From: Microcoleus sp. LEGE 07076
GTDB taxonomy: Bacteria; Cyanobacteriota; Cyanobacteriia; Cyanobacteriales; Microcoleaceae
DNA: 53,437 bases
Direction of reading: 5' to 3'
Assembly: GCF_015207455.1 (NCBI RefSeq)
Contig: NZ_JADEWV010000014.1
Span: forward strand, 1 to 53,437
Shown: positions 14,426 through 23,337 of the stretch, piece by piece
How the letters are laid out: each line of letters opens with the position of its first letter
Position numbering within the stretch: the first letter of the stretch is position 1
Translations under genes and position numbers: made by a program
Notes under the pieces: model-generated
The model's input: only the letters and a program-made list of their open reading frames with translations
What the model was told of the DNA's origin: nothing
Databases searched by the model: none

Positions 14426-17400
14426 ATGTTTGATCGAGATTTATTTTTTTACTTTGAGATTCTTGCATACCTTCTAGGATTATCGGCGACTTCAGCTTTT
14501 GCCGGAGCGATTTATCTCAAATTGCAGCGAAGGCCTCCCAGTCTGCCCCCCGCCGAAGAGCAGCGACAGTTGTCAGAATTAAACGACGATTTACCTGCAA
14601 AATTGAAAATTCAGAAAAACTTTTTGATTTTCCCCAACTTAAATCTGTTGCCCGTCGCTGACAGATTCTGGCGTAAAGTTTTAGGTATTTGCCGCGCTCT
14701 ATTATTTCCCCAGCAACAGCGCCCAACAGTAAATTCTTCACCTGTTGTCGGCGATTCCACCAGCAAAACAGCAAGTTTGAGCGTGGAGGGAGAGATGGCC
14801 CAAAATCGCTCTCGCCAGTATGCCAACAACCAAGCCGCTGTCAGCGATTCCCCGGAATTAAATGAAGACTTGCTCGGCCACATCCTAGCAGGTACTGATG
14901 CGCCGGGGGGAGCAGAATTCTTTGATACCTTAGTTCGCCAGTTGGCCTGTGCACTGGGAGTTCGCAGCGCCTTGGCGGCCAAGTCGATTAAGTCGATCGA
15001 GCGCAGCGATGCGATTCCCGATAGATTGCAAGTTATCAGTTTTTGGAGCGGCGGACAGCAACAGCCAAACTTTGAGTGCGACACCGCCAACACTCCCGAA
15101 ATGCTGGTGTTCGAGCAAGCAATCTACTCCTGTCCCGACAACCTGCTGGAAAACTTCCCACAAGACCGCAGAGCGGTAGTTACAGGTGCGCGCAGTTTCC
15201 TAGGAACCCTGCTCAAAAACTGTTACGGCGAACCTTTAGGCATTATTTGTATTTTCGACGATCGACCTCTGATAGAAGCATCTCTAACTAAATTCCGACT
15301 AATTCTCAGGATCTTTGCCGCACGGGCCACCGCCGAATTAGAGCGGCAGCGCCTAGAATCAGCGCTGTCCACGGTAGAAGCGAAATACTGCGCCCTGGTA
15401 GAACAAATGCCGGCTGTCACCTACATTTCTCCCCTCAACCGCACCGCTGCCAAACTTTACATCAGTCCGCAAATCGAGACTTTTCTGGGTTATTCTGTAG
15501 CTGAATGGAGGGCCGACCCCGACCTGTGGCTGAAACTCGTTCACCCAGAAGACCGCGCTCGCGTGTTGGTGGAAAACGCCACAAAGAAATTTAGCGAGGC
15601 GGAAGATATCTTTGGCGATGCGCCCCTGGTTTCAGAATACCGCGCGATCGCCCGCAACGGTCGAGTCGTCTGGTTCCGCGATCGAGCCATCGCAGTTCGC
15701 GACGCAGCCAGCAAGTCCGTCATCCTTCAAGGCGCGATGTTTGACATCACCGAGACTAAAGTAGCTGACAGCGCCCTGTTAGAAAGCGAATATCGCTATT
15801 ACACCCTGGCAAAAATCCTGCCTGTCGGGATTTTCCGCGCTGACGCGGCTGGAGATTGTTTTTACGTCAACGAGCGATTTTTGGAGATGGCGGGACTGTC
15901 GGCACCGCAGGCACTTGGCGAAGGTTGGACCGATAGTTTGCATCCAGAAGACCGCGAGAGCGTTTTGAGCCAGTGGTATGGCGCTGTCAAAGACAAGTTG
16001 TGTTGTCAGTTAGAGTACCGCTTTTGCAACGGAGATTCCACAACTTGGGTATTTTGGCAAGCAGTGCCGGAAATTGCCAGTAGCGGGGATGTTCTGGGCT
16101 TTCTCGGCACGCTGACCGATATCAGCGCTCGCAAACAGGCTGAATTCGCGCTGCAACAAGCCGAGGAGAAATACCGCAGCATTTTTGAAAATGCGATCGA
16201 GGGAATTTTTCAGACAACTCCCGACGGGCGCTACCTCAGCGCTAACCCTGCTTTGGCGAGAATTTACGGCTACTCCTCGGCCCCGGAACTGATCGCAAAC
16301 ATCCACAACATAGACCGCCAACTCTATGTCGATCCCAACCGCCGCGTCGAGTTTTTGCGCGCGATCGAAAAACACGGTTCTGTGTCGGAGTTCGAGTCCC
16401 AAGTTTACCGCGCTGACGGCACCACCATCTGGGTTTCCGAAAACGGCCGGGCTGTTCGCGACCAGGAAGGCGGCAGTTTGCTTTACTACGAAGGCACTGT
16501 CGAAGATATCACCCTCCGCAAAATAGCAGAAGAGAAGTTACTGCACGATGCTTTGCACGATACGCTGACGGGTTTGCCCAACCGAGCTTTATTTCTCGAT
16601 CGCTTGGGTCACGCGATCGAGCTTTCAAAACGCCGTCCCGAGGTTTTGTTTGCGGTGCTGTTTATCGATCTCGACCGCTTTAAAGTTGTCAACGACAGTT
16701 TGGGGCATTTAGTGGGCGATCGCTTGCTGATCGCGATCGCGCAGCGGCTGGAGATTTGTTTGCGCGCTGGCGATACCGTTGCGCGTCTCGGCGGCGACGA
16801 ATTCGCTATTTTGCTGGAAAATATCAAAAATACCGAGGATGCGATCCACATTGCCGAACGAGTGCAAGCGGAACTGGCAGAGCCTTTTTACCTCAACGAA
16901 TATCAAGTTTTTACCAGTGCTAGCATTGGCATTGTTTGTTCTGGTTTGCCTCCGGAGCCGGGGGAAAACAGCCAACAGTCTAATCCAGAAAATCTCGGAA
17001 ATATCGATCGACCAACTTCTTTGTCTGACTTCTCTTCCGAGTCTCCTGTTCCCAATGTTCCGTTCCGAATGTTGTACGATCGACCCGAAGAACTGCTGCG
17101 AGATGCAGATGCTGCCATGTATCACGCTAAGGGATTGGGCAAAGCTCGCCACGAAGTTTTTGACTTAAGTATGCACACTCGCGCCGTCGCCCTTTTACAA
17201 CTGGAAAATGATTTGCGGCGCGCTCTCGAGTCTCAGGAATTTCGGCTTTACTACCAACCCATCGTCTCTCTAACCAGCGGTACGATCAGGGGTTTTGAAG
17301 CGCTGCTGCGGTGGTATCACCCGCTGCGGGGTTTAGTATCTCCCGGCGAGTTTATTTTAGTTGCAGAAGAAACTAAATTGATTGTACCTATTGGTTGGTG

Positions 17401-17971
17401 GATGATGGGCTCGGCTTGCCGTCAGATCCACCAGTGGCACCAAAATTTCCCAGCTAATCCGCCGTTGACTGTCAGCGTCAACCTTTCTAACGAACAATTC
17501 AAACATCCGGATTTAATCGATCGCCTCAGGGAAATTTTACACGAAACTCAGCTTGACCCCCGCACTTTAAAAATAGAAATTACTGAAGGCGTCATCATGG
17601 ACAATGCCGAATCAGCAGCCGCTACCCTCGCCCAATTGAAAAGTTTAGAAATTCAATTATACATTGACGATTTCGGCACTGGCTATTCTTCTTTGAGCCG
17701 CCTGCACACTTTTCCCACTGATGCTTTAAAGATCGATCGAGCTTTTGTCAGCCGCATGACTGAAGATGAAGGAAACGAAGCCATCGTACAGACTATTTTA
17801 ATTTTAGCCAGTCATTTAGGTATGGACGTAATTGCTGAAGGAATCGAAACCATCGAACAGCTTAATTTGCTCAGAGCGCTGCAATGCGAATACGGACAGG
17901 GATACTTTTTCTCAAAGCCGGTTGACAGCATCGCCGCCACACTTTTGATAGAAAGTCAACCACAATGGTAA
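14426..17971 (+). CDS. Membrane-anchored GAF/PAS sensor with GGDEF and EAL domains
   Basis: A 1181-residue cyclic-di-GMP enzyme. It has one N-terminal membrane helix (about 9-28), a linker, a GAF-like region (about 150-300), three PAS domains (about 320-450, 455-575, 580-700), a GGDEF domain with intact GGDEF at 789-793, and an EAL domain with E958-A959-L960 and a DDFGTGYSSL loop. An RAGD I-site lies five residues before GGDEF, so the cyclase should be product-inhibited. Both halves look catalytically competent, giving a tunable synthase/phosphodiesterase. About 45 residues inserted within GGDEF (around 840-880, Pro/Ser/Glu-rich) are unusual. The sensed signal is unknown. It stands alone. Confidence 0.92.
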   Translation: MFDRDLFFYFEILAYLLGLSATSAFAGAIYLKLQRRPPSLPPAEEQRQLSELNDDLPAKLKIQKNFLIFPNLNLLPVADRFWRKVLGICRALLFPQQQRPTVNSSPVVGDSTSKTASLSVEGEMAQNRSRQYANNQAAVSDSPELNEDLLGHILAGTDAPGGAEFFDTLVRQLACALGVRSALAAKSIKSIERSDAIPDRLQVISFWSGGQQQPNFECDTANTPEMLVFEQAIYSCPDNLLENFPQDRRAVVTGARSFLGTLLKNCYGEPLGIICIFDDRPLIEASLTKFRLILRIFAARATAELERQRLESALSTVEAKYCALVEQMPAVTYISPLNRTAAKLYISPQIETFLGYSVAEWRADPDLWLKLVHPEDRARVLVENATKKFSEAEDIFGDAPLVSEYRAIARNGRVVWFRDRAIAVRDAASKSVILQGAMFDITETKVADSALLESEYRYYTLAKILPVGIFRADAAGDCFYVNERFLEMAGLSAPQALGEGWTDSLHPEDRESVLSQWYGAVKDKLCCQLEYRFCNGDSTTWVFWQAVPEIASSGDVLGFLGTLTDISARKQAEFALQQAEEKYRSIFENAIEGIFQTTPDGRYLSANPALARIYGYSSAPELIANIHNIDRQLYVDPNRRVEFLRAIEKHGSVSEFESQVYRADGTTIWVSENGRAVRDQEGGSLLYYEGTVEDITLRKIAEEKLLHDALHDTLTGLPNRALFLDRLGHAIELSKRRPEVLFAVLFIDLDRFKVVNDSLGHLVGDRLLIAIAQRLEICLRAGDTVARLGGDEFAILLENIKNTEDAIHIAERVQAELAEPFYLNEYQVFTSASIGIVCSGLPPEPGENSQQSNPENLGNIDRPTSLSDFSSESPVPNVPFRMLYDRPEELLRDADAAMYHAKGLGKARHEVFDLSMHTRAVALLQLENDLRRALESQEFRLYYQPIVSLTSGTIRGFEALLRWYHPLRGLVSPGEFILVAEETKLIVPIGWWMMGSACRQIHQWHQNFPANPPLTVSVNLSNEQFKHPDLIDRLREILHETQLDPRTLKIEITEGVIMDNAESAAATLAQLKSLEIQLYIDDFGTGYSSLSRLHTFPTDALKIDRAFVSRMTEDEGNEAIVQTILILASHLGMDVIAEGIETIEQLNLLRALQCEYGQGYFFSKPVDSIAATLLIESQPQW

Positions 17972-17977
17972 TTTGTT

Positions 17978-18130
17978 AGTTAACGGTTGACTGTTGTCAT
18001 TGGTCATTAGTCAGTTGTCATTAGTCAGCAGTCATTAGTCAGAAAGAATGTTTTAAGTTTTAAGTTTTGACTTCTCATTACCAATTACCAATTACCAATT
18101 ACCAAAGACTAATGACTAATGACTAATGAC
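17978..18130. repeat. Heptameric intergenic repeats after the GGDEF-EAL gene
   Basis: ATTAGTC/TTGTCATT units on one side and ATTACCA/ACTAATG units on the other form an inverted arrangement across about 150 bp. The last ACTAATG units touch the stop codon of ilvH. Confidence 0.8.
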
Positions 18131-18649
18131 TCAAACTTTTGCTTCCAAAGACTTGAGAAACTCGGTATTTACCCCCGACTCCCGCGTCATGGCAAGTTTT
18201 CCAGTCCGGGCAATTTCCTTAATCCCAAATTTATTCAGAACCTGGACAATTGCCACCATTTTACCCGGATCTCCCACAACTTCCAAAGTCAGCGTATCAT
18301 CACCAATATCCACCACTCGCGCTCTAAAAATCTGAGCTAACTCAATGATTTCCGATCGCGTCCCGCTAGCAGCATTAACTTTCAGCAACATCAACTCCCG
18401 TTCCACACAGGGAATTTCCGTTATATCCTGAACTTTCAGCACGTTAATCAACTTGTACAGTTGCTTGGTCAACTGCTCGATAATCTGGTCATCTCCCGGT
18501 ACAACCATCGTAATCCGAGACACTCCCACTTGCTCCGCCGGGCCCACGGTGAGACTTTCAATATTAAAACCCCGACGGGCAAACAAACCAGCAATTCGAG
18601 TGAGGACACCCGCTTCATCTTCAACTAAAACCGAAAGAGTGTGTTTCAT
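18131..18649 (-). CDS. ilvH: Acetolactate synthase small (regulatory) subunit
   Basis: A 172-residue regulatory subunit of acetohydroxyacid synthase, the first common step of valine, leucine and isoleucine synthesis. The N-terminal ACT domain ([20 protein letters not shown], then [14 protein letters not shown]) binds valine for feedback control. The C-terminal domain carries the conserved LMLLKV and [16 protein letters not shown]. The length is normal. The large subunit gene is not in the window, as is usual for cyanobacteria. The upstream region (18747-18860) contains unusual palindromes. Confidence 0.95.
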   Translation of the reverse strand: MKHTLSVLVEDEAGVLTRIAGLFARRGFNIESLTVGPAEQVGVSRITMVVPGDDQIIEQLTKQLYKLINVLKVQDITEIPCVERELMLLKVNAASGTRSEIIELAQIFRARVVDIGDDTLTLEVVGDPGKMVAIVQVLNKFGIKEIARTGKLAMTRESGVNTEFLKSLEAKV

Positions 18650-18746
18650 TTCTCCAAAAAAGACGCATTTCGTGCAATTCTACTTTCGCCAATTCCCCTT
18701 TTAGCAGAACTGCACGGTCATTGAACCTTCATTAAACATTTTTTTA

Positions 18747-18762
18747 GTGTACGAACGTACAC
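18747..18762. promoter_or_regulatory. Palindrome upstream of ilvH
   Basis: GTGTACGAACGTACAC has 7-bp perfect arms around a 2-bp centre and lies about 100 bp before the ilvH start. It could be an operator for an unknown dimeric repressor; it is not a clear match to a known cyanobacterial site. Confidence 0.4.
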
Positions 18763-18795
18763 AATTCATTCCTAGAATAAAAACTATTCAGGTCT

Positions 18796-18860
18796 GGTGG
18801 CTGGCGAAAACTGCAATTTTGACACCAATTGGTGACAAAACTGCGAAGTACCAAGCCACC
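18796..18860. other. Structured palindromic element between nitrilase gene and ilvH
   Basis: Outer arms GGTGGCT (18796-18802) and AGCCACC (18854-18860) enclose a near-perfect 24-bp palindrome whose core CACCAATTGGTG (18823-18834) is perfect. It lies downstream of the nitrilase gene and upstream of ilvH on the same strand, so it could be a terminator, a leader structure or a repeat. Confidence 0.5.
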
Positions 18861-18871
18861 ATAACTTACAT

Positions 18872-18937
18872 AAAAACCCGGTGTTGCAGCGAAGGCATTT
18901 GGCGGCGGACTTGTTCTAGCCGATCGGGATTAATTTC
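18872..18937. repeat. Duplicate of the nitrilase gene 3' end
   Basis: These 66 bp match 18978-19043, the last codons and stop of the nitrilase gene, with three mismatches and an offset of 106 bp. On the minus strand the copy still encodes NPDRLEQVRRQMPSLQHRVF followed by Met and a stop. It is a partial tandem duplication. Confidence 0.85.
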
Positions 18938-18940
18938 CCC

Positions 18941-18968
18941 AATTTTGAGACCAATTAATCTCAAAATT
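18941..18968 (-). terminator. Hairpin between the two copies of the nitrilase 3' end
   Basis: AATTTTGAGA (18941-18950) and TCTCAAAATT (18959-18968) form a perfect 10-bp stem with an 8-nt loop just after the nitrilase stop. The flanking A/T pairs make it a plausible Rho-independent terminator for that gene. Confidence 0.5.
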
Positions 18969-18971
18969 CCT

Positions 18972-19784
18972 TCACAGAAAAACCCGGTGTTGCAGGGATG
19001 GCATTTGGCGGCGGACTTGTTCTAGTCGATCGGGATTAATTTCTGCAATCGCCACACCCGGTTCTTCTCCGGCATCCGCCAAAACCGCACCCCAAGGGTC
19101 TACAATCATCGCGTGACCGTGAGTTTGACGGCGGCCGTAGTGGTGTCCCGTCTGTGCCGGGGCGATCGCATAACAAGTATTCTCGATCGCCCTAGCTTGC
19201 AGCAACACCTTCCAGTGATCCTTGCCCGTGTATGCCGTAAACGCCGCCGGCACGAACAAAACATCAGCTCCCTTGTGCGACAAATGCCTGTACACTTCCG
19301 GGAACCGCACGTCGTAGCACACCGAAAGTCCCAGCGTCCCCAACTCCGGCGACACATAAACCTGCGGCAAATCTTCACCAGCTTTCACCGTGCTCGATTC
19401 CCTGTAAGTAATGCCGTCTGGCACATTCACATCAAACAAATGTACTTTTTTGTACCTTGCCAACTCGCTGCCGTTTGGGTCTACGAGCAGACAAGTATTG
19501 TATACCTTCCCGTTCTCGGTCGGCACCGGAAACCCTCCGCCCAGAATAGTTACCTGGAACCGCAGGGCCATCGTTTTGAGGAATTTTTCGCTTTGGAGTC
19601 CGATCGCCTCTGCTTGAGCAATTTTCTCCTCCTCTTCTCCCATAAACGAGAAATTTTCTGGTAAGGAAACTAACTCCGCACCCCGACGCACTGCCAGGTC
19701 GATTAATTCCTCTGCCTGTACCAAATTTTTTTGCAGGTCAGGCAAGCTAGTCATTTGAATTGCTGCGGCGAGATAAGACTTCAT
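18972..19784 (-). CDS. Carbon-nitrogen hydrolase (nitrilase superfamily, Nit-like)
   Basis: A 270-residue cytoplasmic amidase. The catalytic triad is visible: Glu43 in LPENFSF, Lys113 in RYKKVHLFD, and the nucleophile Cys156 in SVCYDVRFPE. Sequence and size match the Nit1/Nit2 branch, whose members hydrolyse omega-amides such as deaminated glutathione; the exact substrate cannot be read. The start MKSYLAAAIQMTSLPDLQKN is the standard family start. It is followed by the partial duplication of its own 3' end, and heptamer repeats begin right upstream of the start codon. Confidence 0.93.
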   Translation of the reverse strand: MKSYLAAAIQMTSLPDLQKNLVQAEELIDLAVRRGAELVSLPENFSFMGEEEEKIAQAEAIGLQSEKFLKTMALRFQVTILGGGFPVPTENGKVYNTCLLVDPNGSELARYKKVHLFDVNVPDGITYRESSTVKAGEDLPQVYVSPELGTLGLSVCYDVRFPEVYRHLSHKGADVLFVPAAFTAYTGKDHWKVLLQARAIENTCYAIAPAQTGHHYGRRQTHGHAMIVDPWGAVLADAGEEPGVAIAEINPDRLEQVRRQMPSLQHRVFL

Positions 19785-19796
19785 CGATTCACAATA

Positions 19797-19996
19797 TTAG
19801 TCAATAGTCAGTTGTCATTAGTCATTAGTCATTAGTCATTGGTCATCAGTTATTGGTTATTGGTTATTGGTTATTGGTCATCAGTTATTGGTTATTGGTT
19901 CTTAGTACCTATGCCCCATGCCCCATGCCCCATGCCCTTAGTCATTGGTCATTGGTCATCAGTCATCAGTTATTGGTTCTTAGTACCTATGCCCAA
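19797..19996. repeat. Heptameric repeats (ATTAGTC, TTATTGG) with ATGCCCC units
   Basis: Runs of GTCATTA, TATTGGT and CCCATGC-type heptamers in blocks that themselves repeat (TTGGTTCTTAGTACCTATGCC occurs twice). No coding signal; apparent frames here arise from the repeat. Confidence 0.85.
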
Positions 19997-20000
19997 TTCC

Positions 20001-20085
20001 CAATTCCCTGCGCGGGCCAATTCCCTGCGCGGGCCAATTCCCTGCGCGGGCCCATTCCCTGCGCGGGCCAATTCCCTGCGCGGGC
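20001..20085. repeat. Five tandem 17-bp GC-rich repeats
   Basis: Five contiguous copies of CAATTCCCTGCGCGGGC (unit 4 starts CCATT). Each contains the palindrome CCCTGCGCGGG, giving five potential small hairpins in a row. It follows the heptamer block upstream of the nitrilase gene. Confidence 0.9.
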
Positions 20086-20137
20086 CCATTCCCCATTCCC
20101 AATGCTCACCTCATGTTATTGAGAAAGTCTATAGAGT

Positions 20138-20203
20138 TTGAGAGTTTTGATGTTTGAGTTTCAATTAACCTTTAACCGATCGCTCAAAACTCAAAACTCT
20201 CAA
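20138..20203 (-). terminator. Inverted repeat downstream of psaJ
   Basis: TTGAGAGTTTTGA (20138-20150) and TCAAAACTCTCAA (20191-20203) form a perfect 13-bp stem with a 40-nt loop, about 40 bp after the psaJ stop. It may end the psaFJ transcript; the long loop makes this uncertain. Confidence 0.4.
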
Positions 20204-20243
20204 CTTTTTTTCCTAGGTTTTGCGATCTAATTTCGCTCAAATT

Positions 20244-20372
20244 TTACGGCAGCGGATGGAAAAGCAAGTCTGGAAAAAAGCGGTTAAATTCAATCAAACC
20301 CGCAGCTTGGATTGAGATCCAGAGGATTGCCAATACTGGCGCGGTCGAAAGAAACTTGACAAAATATTGCAT
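20244..20372 (-). CDS. psaJ: Photosystem I subunit IX
   Basis: A 42-residue single-helix membrane protein starting [20 protein letters not shown] and ending in [13 protein letters not shown], the typical PsaJ sequence and length. It sits at the edge of photosystem I next to PsaF, where it helps stabilise pigment and PsaF binding. It follows psaF on the same strand after 116 bp, the usual psaFJ order. Confidence 0.96.
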   Translation of the reverse strand: MQYFVKFLSTAPVLAILWISIQAAGLIEFNRFFPDLLFHPLP

Positions 20373-20488
20373 GAATTCTGCTCCTAAAACTTCGAGACAG
20401 TTGGTAATTTTCGGTCTACCGCTAATTGCTAATTTGCAGTTAATTGTTAGTTAACTACTTGCTATTAGCGCTGCTCCATTTCCCTATT

Positions 20489-20977
20489 TTAGCGGGGGGA
20501 AACAGTGATTTCGTCGTCCTTTGCAAACATTTCACCAGTGGTGATTTCTTTGAGGGCAGCCAGAGGCCACAAAACGCCGCTAAGCATACAGCTAATTGCC
20601 AAAGGAACGTCGATAATAATCTCTTTTTCCTCGGGAGTTGATGATTTTTTGGCTGTTTGCAAGTAAGCGCGGCCTACCCAACCAATCCAACCAGCAATAT
20701 ACAAGAACAGAGCGCTGGGAATCAAAAAGTCGCCAGCGAAACTCAAATTGCCGTCTACGATTAAGTGCGGGTATCCTTCCGGGCCGCACATCTCCGCAGA
20801 ATAGCGATCGAATCGCGCTTTGGCAGATGCCGGATCACCATTTGTCGAACGCGCATTTTTAGCAAGTTCCTGGAATGCGGGAGAGTCCTTGCACGGCACC
20901 AAATTGTAAGCCGAAGCAACTGGAGCAAAACTCATCCACAAACTAACCACTAAAATTGCAGCAAACAATCGTCGCAT
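20489..20977 (-). CDS. psaF: Photosystem I subunit III (plastocyanin/cytochrome c6 docking)
   Basis: A 162-residue photosystem I subunit. The first 23 residues ([20 protein letters not shown], then ASA) are a cleavable thylakoid-lumen signal peptide. The lumenal domain keeps the disulfide cysteines ([10 protein letters not shown] and [12 protein letters not shown]) and is followed by the membrane segments around [18 protein letters not shown]. The short cyanobacterial form lacks the lysine-rich N-terminal helix of plants. It is upstream of psaJ and divergent from tsaD. Confidence 0.97.
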   Translation of the reverse strand: MRRLFAAILVVSLWMSFAPVASAYNLVPCKDSPAFQELAKNARSTNGDPASAKARFDRYSAEMCGPEGYPHLIVDGNLSFAGDFLIPSALFLYIAGWIGWVGRAYLQTAKKSSTPEEKEIIIDVPLAISCMLSGVLWPLAALKEITTGEMFAKDDEITVSPR

Positions 20978-21310
20978 GAAATTGTTTCCTTTTGTTACAA
21001 AACAATAAGTTTTTTTACAAGCATTTCAACTTGCCGATCGCGAATCCAGATTACCGCACTTGCTGAGAGTGTAAAGTCTCAATCATTGAGGCGGCAAAAC
21101 CAATAAAATTAGGGATTCGCGTGTCATCAGTCAAGGCGCCAGCTAGCAATACTGCGAAGATATTCTACAGCTTGCATCGCTGCGCCTGGGCCTGTCCTTC
21201 GGGGGGCAGATGCTCCCGCTAGCTATAACCTGAGTACAAGTATAGCGGGGGACTTGCTCCGAATTAGTTAAGCTAGCAATAGCTAACCTATCAAATAAAA
21301 TTACCAGTTA
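20978..21310. other. psaF-tsaD divergent intergenic region
   Basis: About 330 bp that must hold the promoters of psaFJ (-) and tsaD (+). CTAGCAATA occurs twice (near 21142 and 21274) and short GC-rich inverted segments lie around 21185-21250. I could not place a promoter with confidence. Confidence 0.5.
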
Positions 21311-22381
21311 ATGGCAACCATTTTCGCGATCGAAACAAGTTGTGACGAAACAGCAGCAGCAATTGTTAAGAATCGTCAAATTTATAGCAATGTTGTAGCA
21401 TCACAAATTAAAATCCACGAGCAGTATGGTGGGGTAGTGCCAGAAGTGGCTTCGCGCAGTCACCTCGAAATGCTAAATCAGGTAATTGCCCAGTGTCTGA
21501 GTGAAGCCAACCTGAGTTGGTCAGAAATTGACGGGATTGCAGCGACTTGTGCCCCCGGTTTAGTAGGTGCATTGTTAGTGGGGCTAACAGCGGCAAAAAG
21601 CTTAGCAATAGTCCACCAAAAACCTTTTTTAGGTGTTCACCACCTCGAAGGACACATCTACGCTTCTTACCTTACCGAACCCGACTTGCAGCCGCCATTT
21701 TTGTGCCTGTTAGTTTCCGGGGGACACACCAGCTTAATTTACGTCAAAGATTGCGGCGTTTACGAAACTGTAGGACAAACACGCGACGATGCGGCCGGTG
21801 AAGCTTTTGATAAAGTCGCGAGATTGTTGCAGCTAGGATATCCGGGCGGGCCGCTGATTGACAAATTGGCAGCCCTGGGCAATCCCCAAGCATACCCCCT
21901 GCCCGAAGGCAGAATTTCGCTGCCGGGAGGTGGCTATCATCCCTACGATAGCAGTTTTAGCGGGTTGAAAACAGCAGTTTTGCAATTAGTGCAGAAACTC
22001 AAAAAACAAGATATTAATATCGGTGGCGAAGGCATTTTGGCTGCTTCTACAATTAATGATATTGCGGCGAGTTTTCAGGAAACAGTGGCTAAGAGTTTAA
22101 CAAAAAGGGCGATCGGGTGTGCGATCGATTTCGGACTCAGCACAATTGTAGTCGGGGGCGGAGTTGCAGCAAACAGCGGACTGCGAAAACACTTACAAGC
22201 AGCAGCAACCAAACACAACTTGCGAGTATTGTTTCCGCCATTAAAATATTGTACGGACAACGCAGCAATGATCGGCTGTGCGGCGGCAGAACACTTGCAG
22301 CGAGGACACGCATCACCGCTGAATTTAGGAGCAAATTCGCGGATGGCCGTCAGCGATGTTATGCAATTGTACAAGAGTTGA
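21311..22381 (+). CDS. tsaD: tRNA N6-adenosine threonylcarbamoyltransferase
   Basis: A 356-residue ASKHA-fold enzyme that transfers threonylcarbamoyl from its AMP ester onto A37 of ANN-decoding tRNAs. The N-terminus [15 protein letters not shown], the metal-binding HHLEGH near residue 115 and [12 protein letters not shown] are the family signatures. The length is normal for bacterial TsaD. The ATG is at 21311. A large heptamer repeat block begins directly after the stop codon. Confidence 0.97.
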   Translation: MATIFAIETSCDETAAAIVKNRQIYSNVVASQIKIHEQYGGVVPEVASRSHLEMLNQVIAQCLSEANLSWSEIDGIAATCAPGLVGALLVGLTAAKSLAIVHQKPFLGVHHLEGHIYASYLTEPDLQPPFLCLLVSGGHTSLIYVKDCGVYETVGQTRDDAAGEAFDKVARLLQLGYPGGPLIDKLAALGNPQAYPLPEGRISLPGGGYHPYDSSFSGLKTAVLQLVQKLKKQDINIGGEGILAASTINDIAASFQETVAKSLTKRAIGCAIDFGLSTIVVGGGVAANSGLRKHLQAAATKHNLRVLFPPLKYCTDNAAMIGCAAAEHLQRGHASPLNLGANSRMAVSDVMQLYKS

Positions 22382-22651
22382 CTGTTATTTGTTATTTGTT
22401 GTTTGTTGTTTGTTATTTGTTGTTTGTTATTTGTTATTTGTTATTTGTTGTTTGTTGTTTGTTGTTTGTTATTTGTTGTTTGTTATTAATTGATAGCTAA
22501 CAGTCAACAGTCAACAGCTAACAGTCAACAGCCAACAGTCAACAGCTAACAGTCAACAGCTAACAGTCAACAGTCAACAGTCAACAGTCAACAGCTAACA
22601 GCCAACAGCTAACAGCTAACAGCTAACAGCCAACAGTCAACAGTCAACCAA
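22382..22651. repeat. Long heptameric tandem repeat block
   Basis: About 105 bp of TTATTTG/TTGTTTG heptamers are followed by about 155 bp of AACAGTC/AACAGCT heptamers. It fills the whole gap between tsaD and the GNAT gene, ending 3 bp before its ATG, so the GNAT leader and any promoter are embedded in the repeat. Confidence 0.92.
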
Positions 22652-22654
22652 ATC

Positions 22655-23146
22655 ATGAAAATCCGATCCGCAGTAGAAAGCGATTTGCCAGCAATTGTTC
22701 AAATCTACAACGCAGCAATACCGGGCAGAATAGCCACAGCAGATTTAGAACCAGTCTCAGTAGAAAGCCGCCTCGCGTGGTACAGAGAACACCCTCCCAA
22801 TTCCTGGCCGATTTGGGTAATGGAATCAGAACAAAATATTGTTGGCTGGCTGAGTTTTCAGCTTTTCTACGGACGCGCCGCCTATCAGCATACAGCAGAA
22901 ATTAGCATCTACGTCGCGCCCGATCGCCAACGCTGCGGAATCGGACAAAAATTATTGCAATCGGCAATCGTGCGGAGTCCAGAATTGCAAATTAAAACCC
23001 TGATTGGCATGATTTTTGCCCACAATCAGCCGAGTTTAAGATTGTTCGAGAAATTTGGTTTTCAGCAGTGGGGATATCTGCCACAAGTCGCGGAACTTGA
23101 CGGGGTTGAGAGAGATGTGATAATTCTCGGTTTGCGTTGTTTGTAG
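22655..23146 (+). CDS. GNAT-family N-acetyltransferase (phosphinothricin acetyltransferase-like)
   Basis: A 163-residue acetyl-CoA-dependent acetyltransferase. The opening IRSAVESDLPAIVQIYNAAI and the acetyl-CoA loop APDRQRCGIGQKLLQ (near residue 88) match the PAT/bar branch, whose members acetylate phosphinothricin-like compounds, methionine derivatives or amines. The true substrate is unknown. It is a single gene ending before a terminator-like hairpin at 23188. Confidence 0.88.
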   Translation: MKIRSAVESDLPAIVQIYNAAIPGRIATADLEPVSVESRLAWYREHPPNSWPIWVMESEQNIVGWLSFQLFYGRAAYQHTAEISIYVAPDRQRCGIGQKLLQSAIVRSPELQIKTLIGMIFAHNQPSLRLFEKFGFQQWGYLPQVAELDGVERDVIILGLRCL

Positions 23147-23187
23147 GGATTTAGGCGAAAGTCTTTCCGAAAGTGTCAACTTAAGAT

Positions 23188-23211
23188 AAAAAAGCTGACA
23201 AAGCTTTTTTT
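23188..23211 (+). terminator. Rho-independent terminator after the GNAT gene
   Basis: AAAAAAGCT (23188-23196) pairs with AGCTTTTTT (23202-23210) around a 5-nt loop and is followed by another T, about 40 bp after the stop codon. Confidence 0.7.
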
Positions 23212-23246
23212 GCATTTAAGTTGTCTGTTAAAAAACGATCGAACAA

Positions 23247-23337
23247 TCATATCAATTCCGGTTGCACTCATACATGACTGTTGACTGTTGACTGTTGACT
23301 CGATTTTATTAGACCTCTTGCAACCGGAAACGATATC
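23247..23337. repeat. Small inverted-repeat element containing TTGACTG heptamers
   Basis: The left arm ATATCAATTCCGGTTGCA (23249-23266) is mirrored, with about three mismatches, by TGCAACCGGAAACGATAT (23319-23336). Between them lie tandem TTGACTG heptamers. Its left 27 bp recur exactly, inverted, at 30884-30910, and its right arm recurs at 35854-35872. Confidence 0.7.

Noticed and set aside
19839-20141. Open frames of 89-100 residues in the repeat region
   Set aside because: They consist of translated heptamers and 17-bp repeats and contain no real domain.
22382-22651. Possible CRISPR array
   Set aside because: The units are contiguous heptamers with no spacers and no cas genes nearby. The same holds for the repeat blocks at 48844-49150 and 20001-20085.
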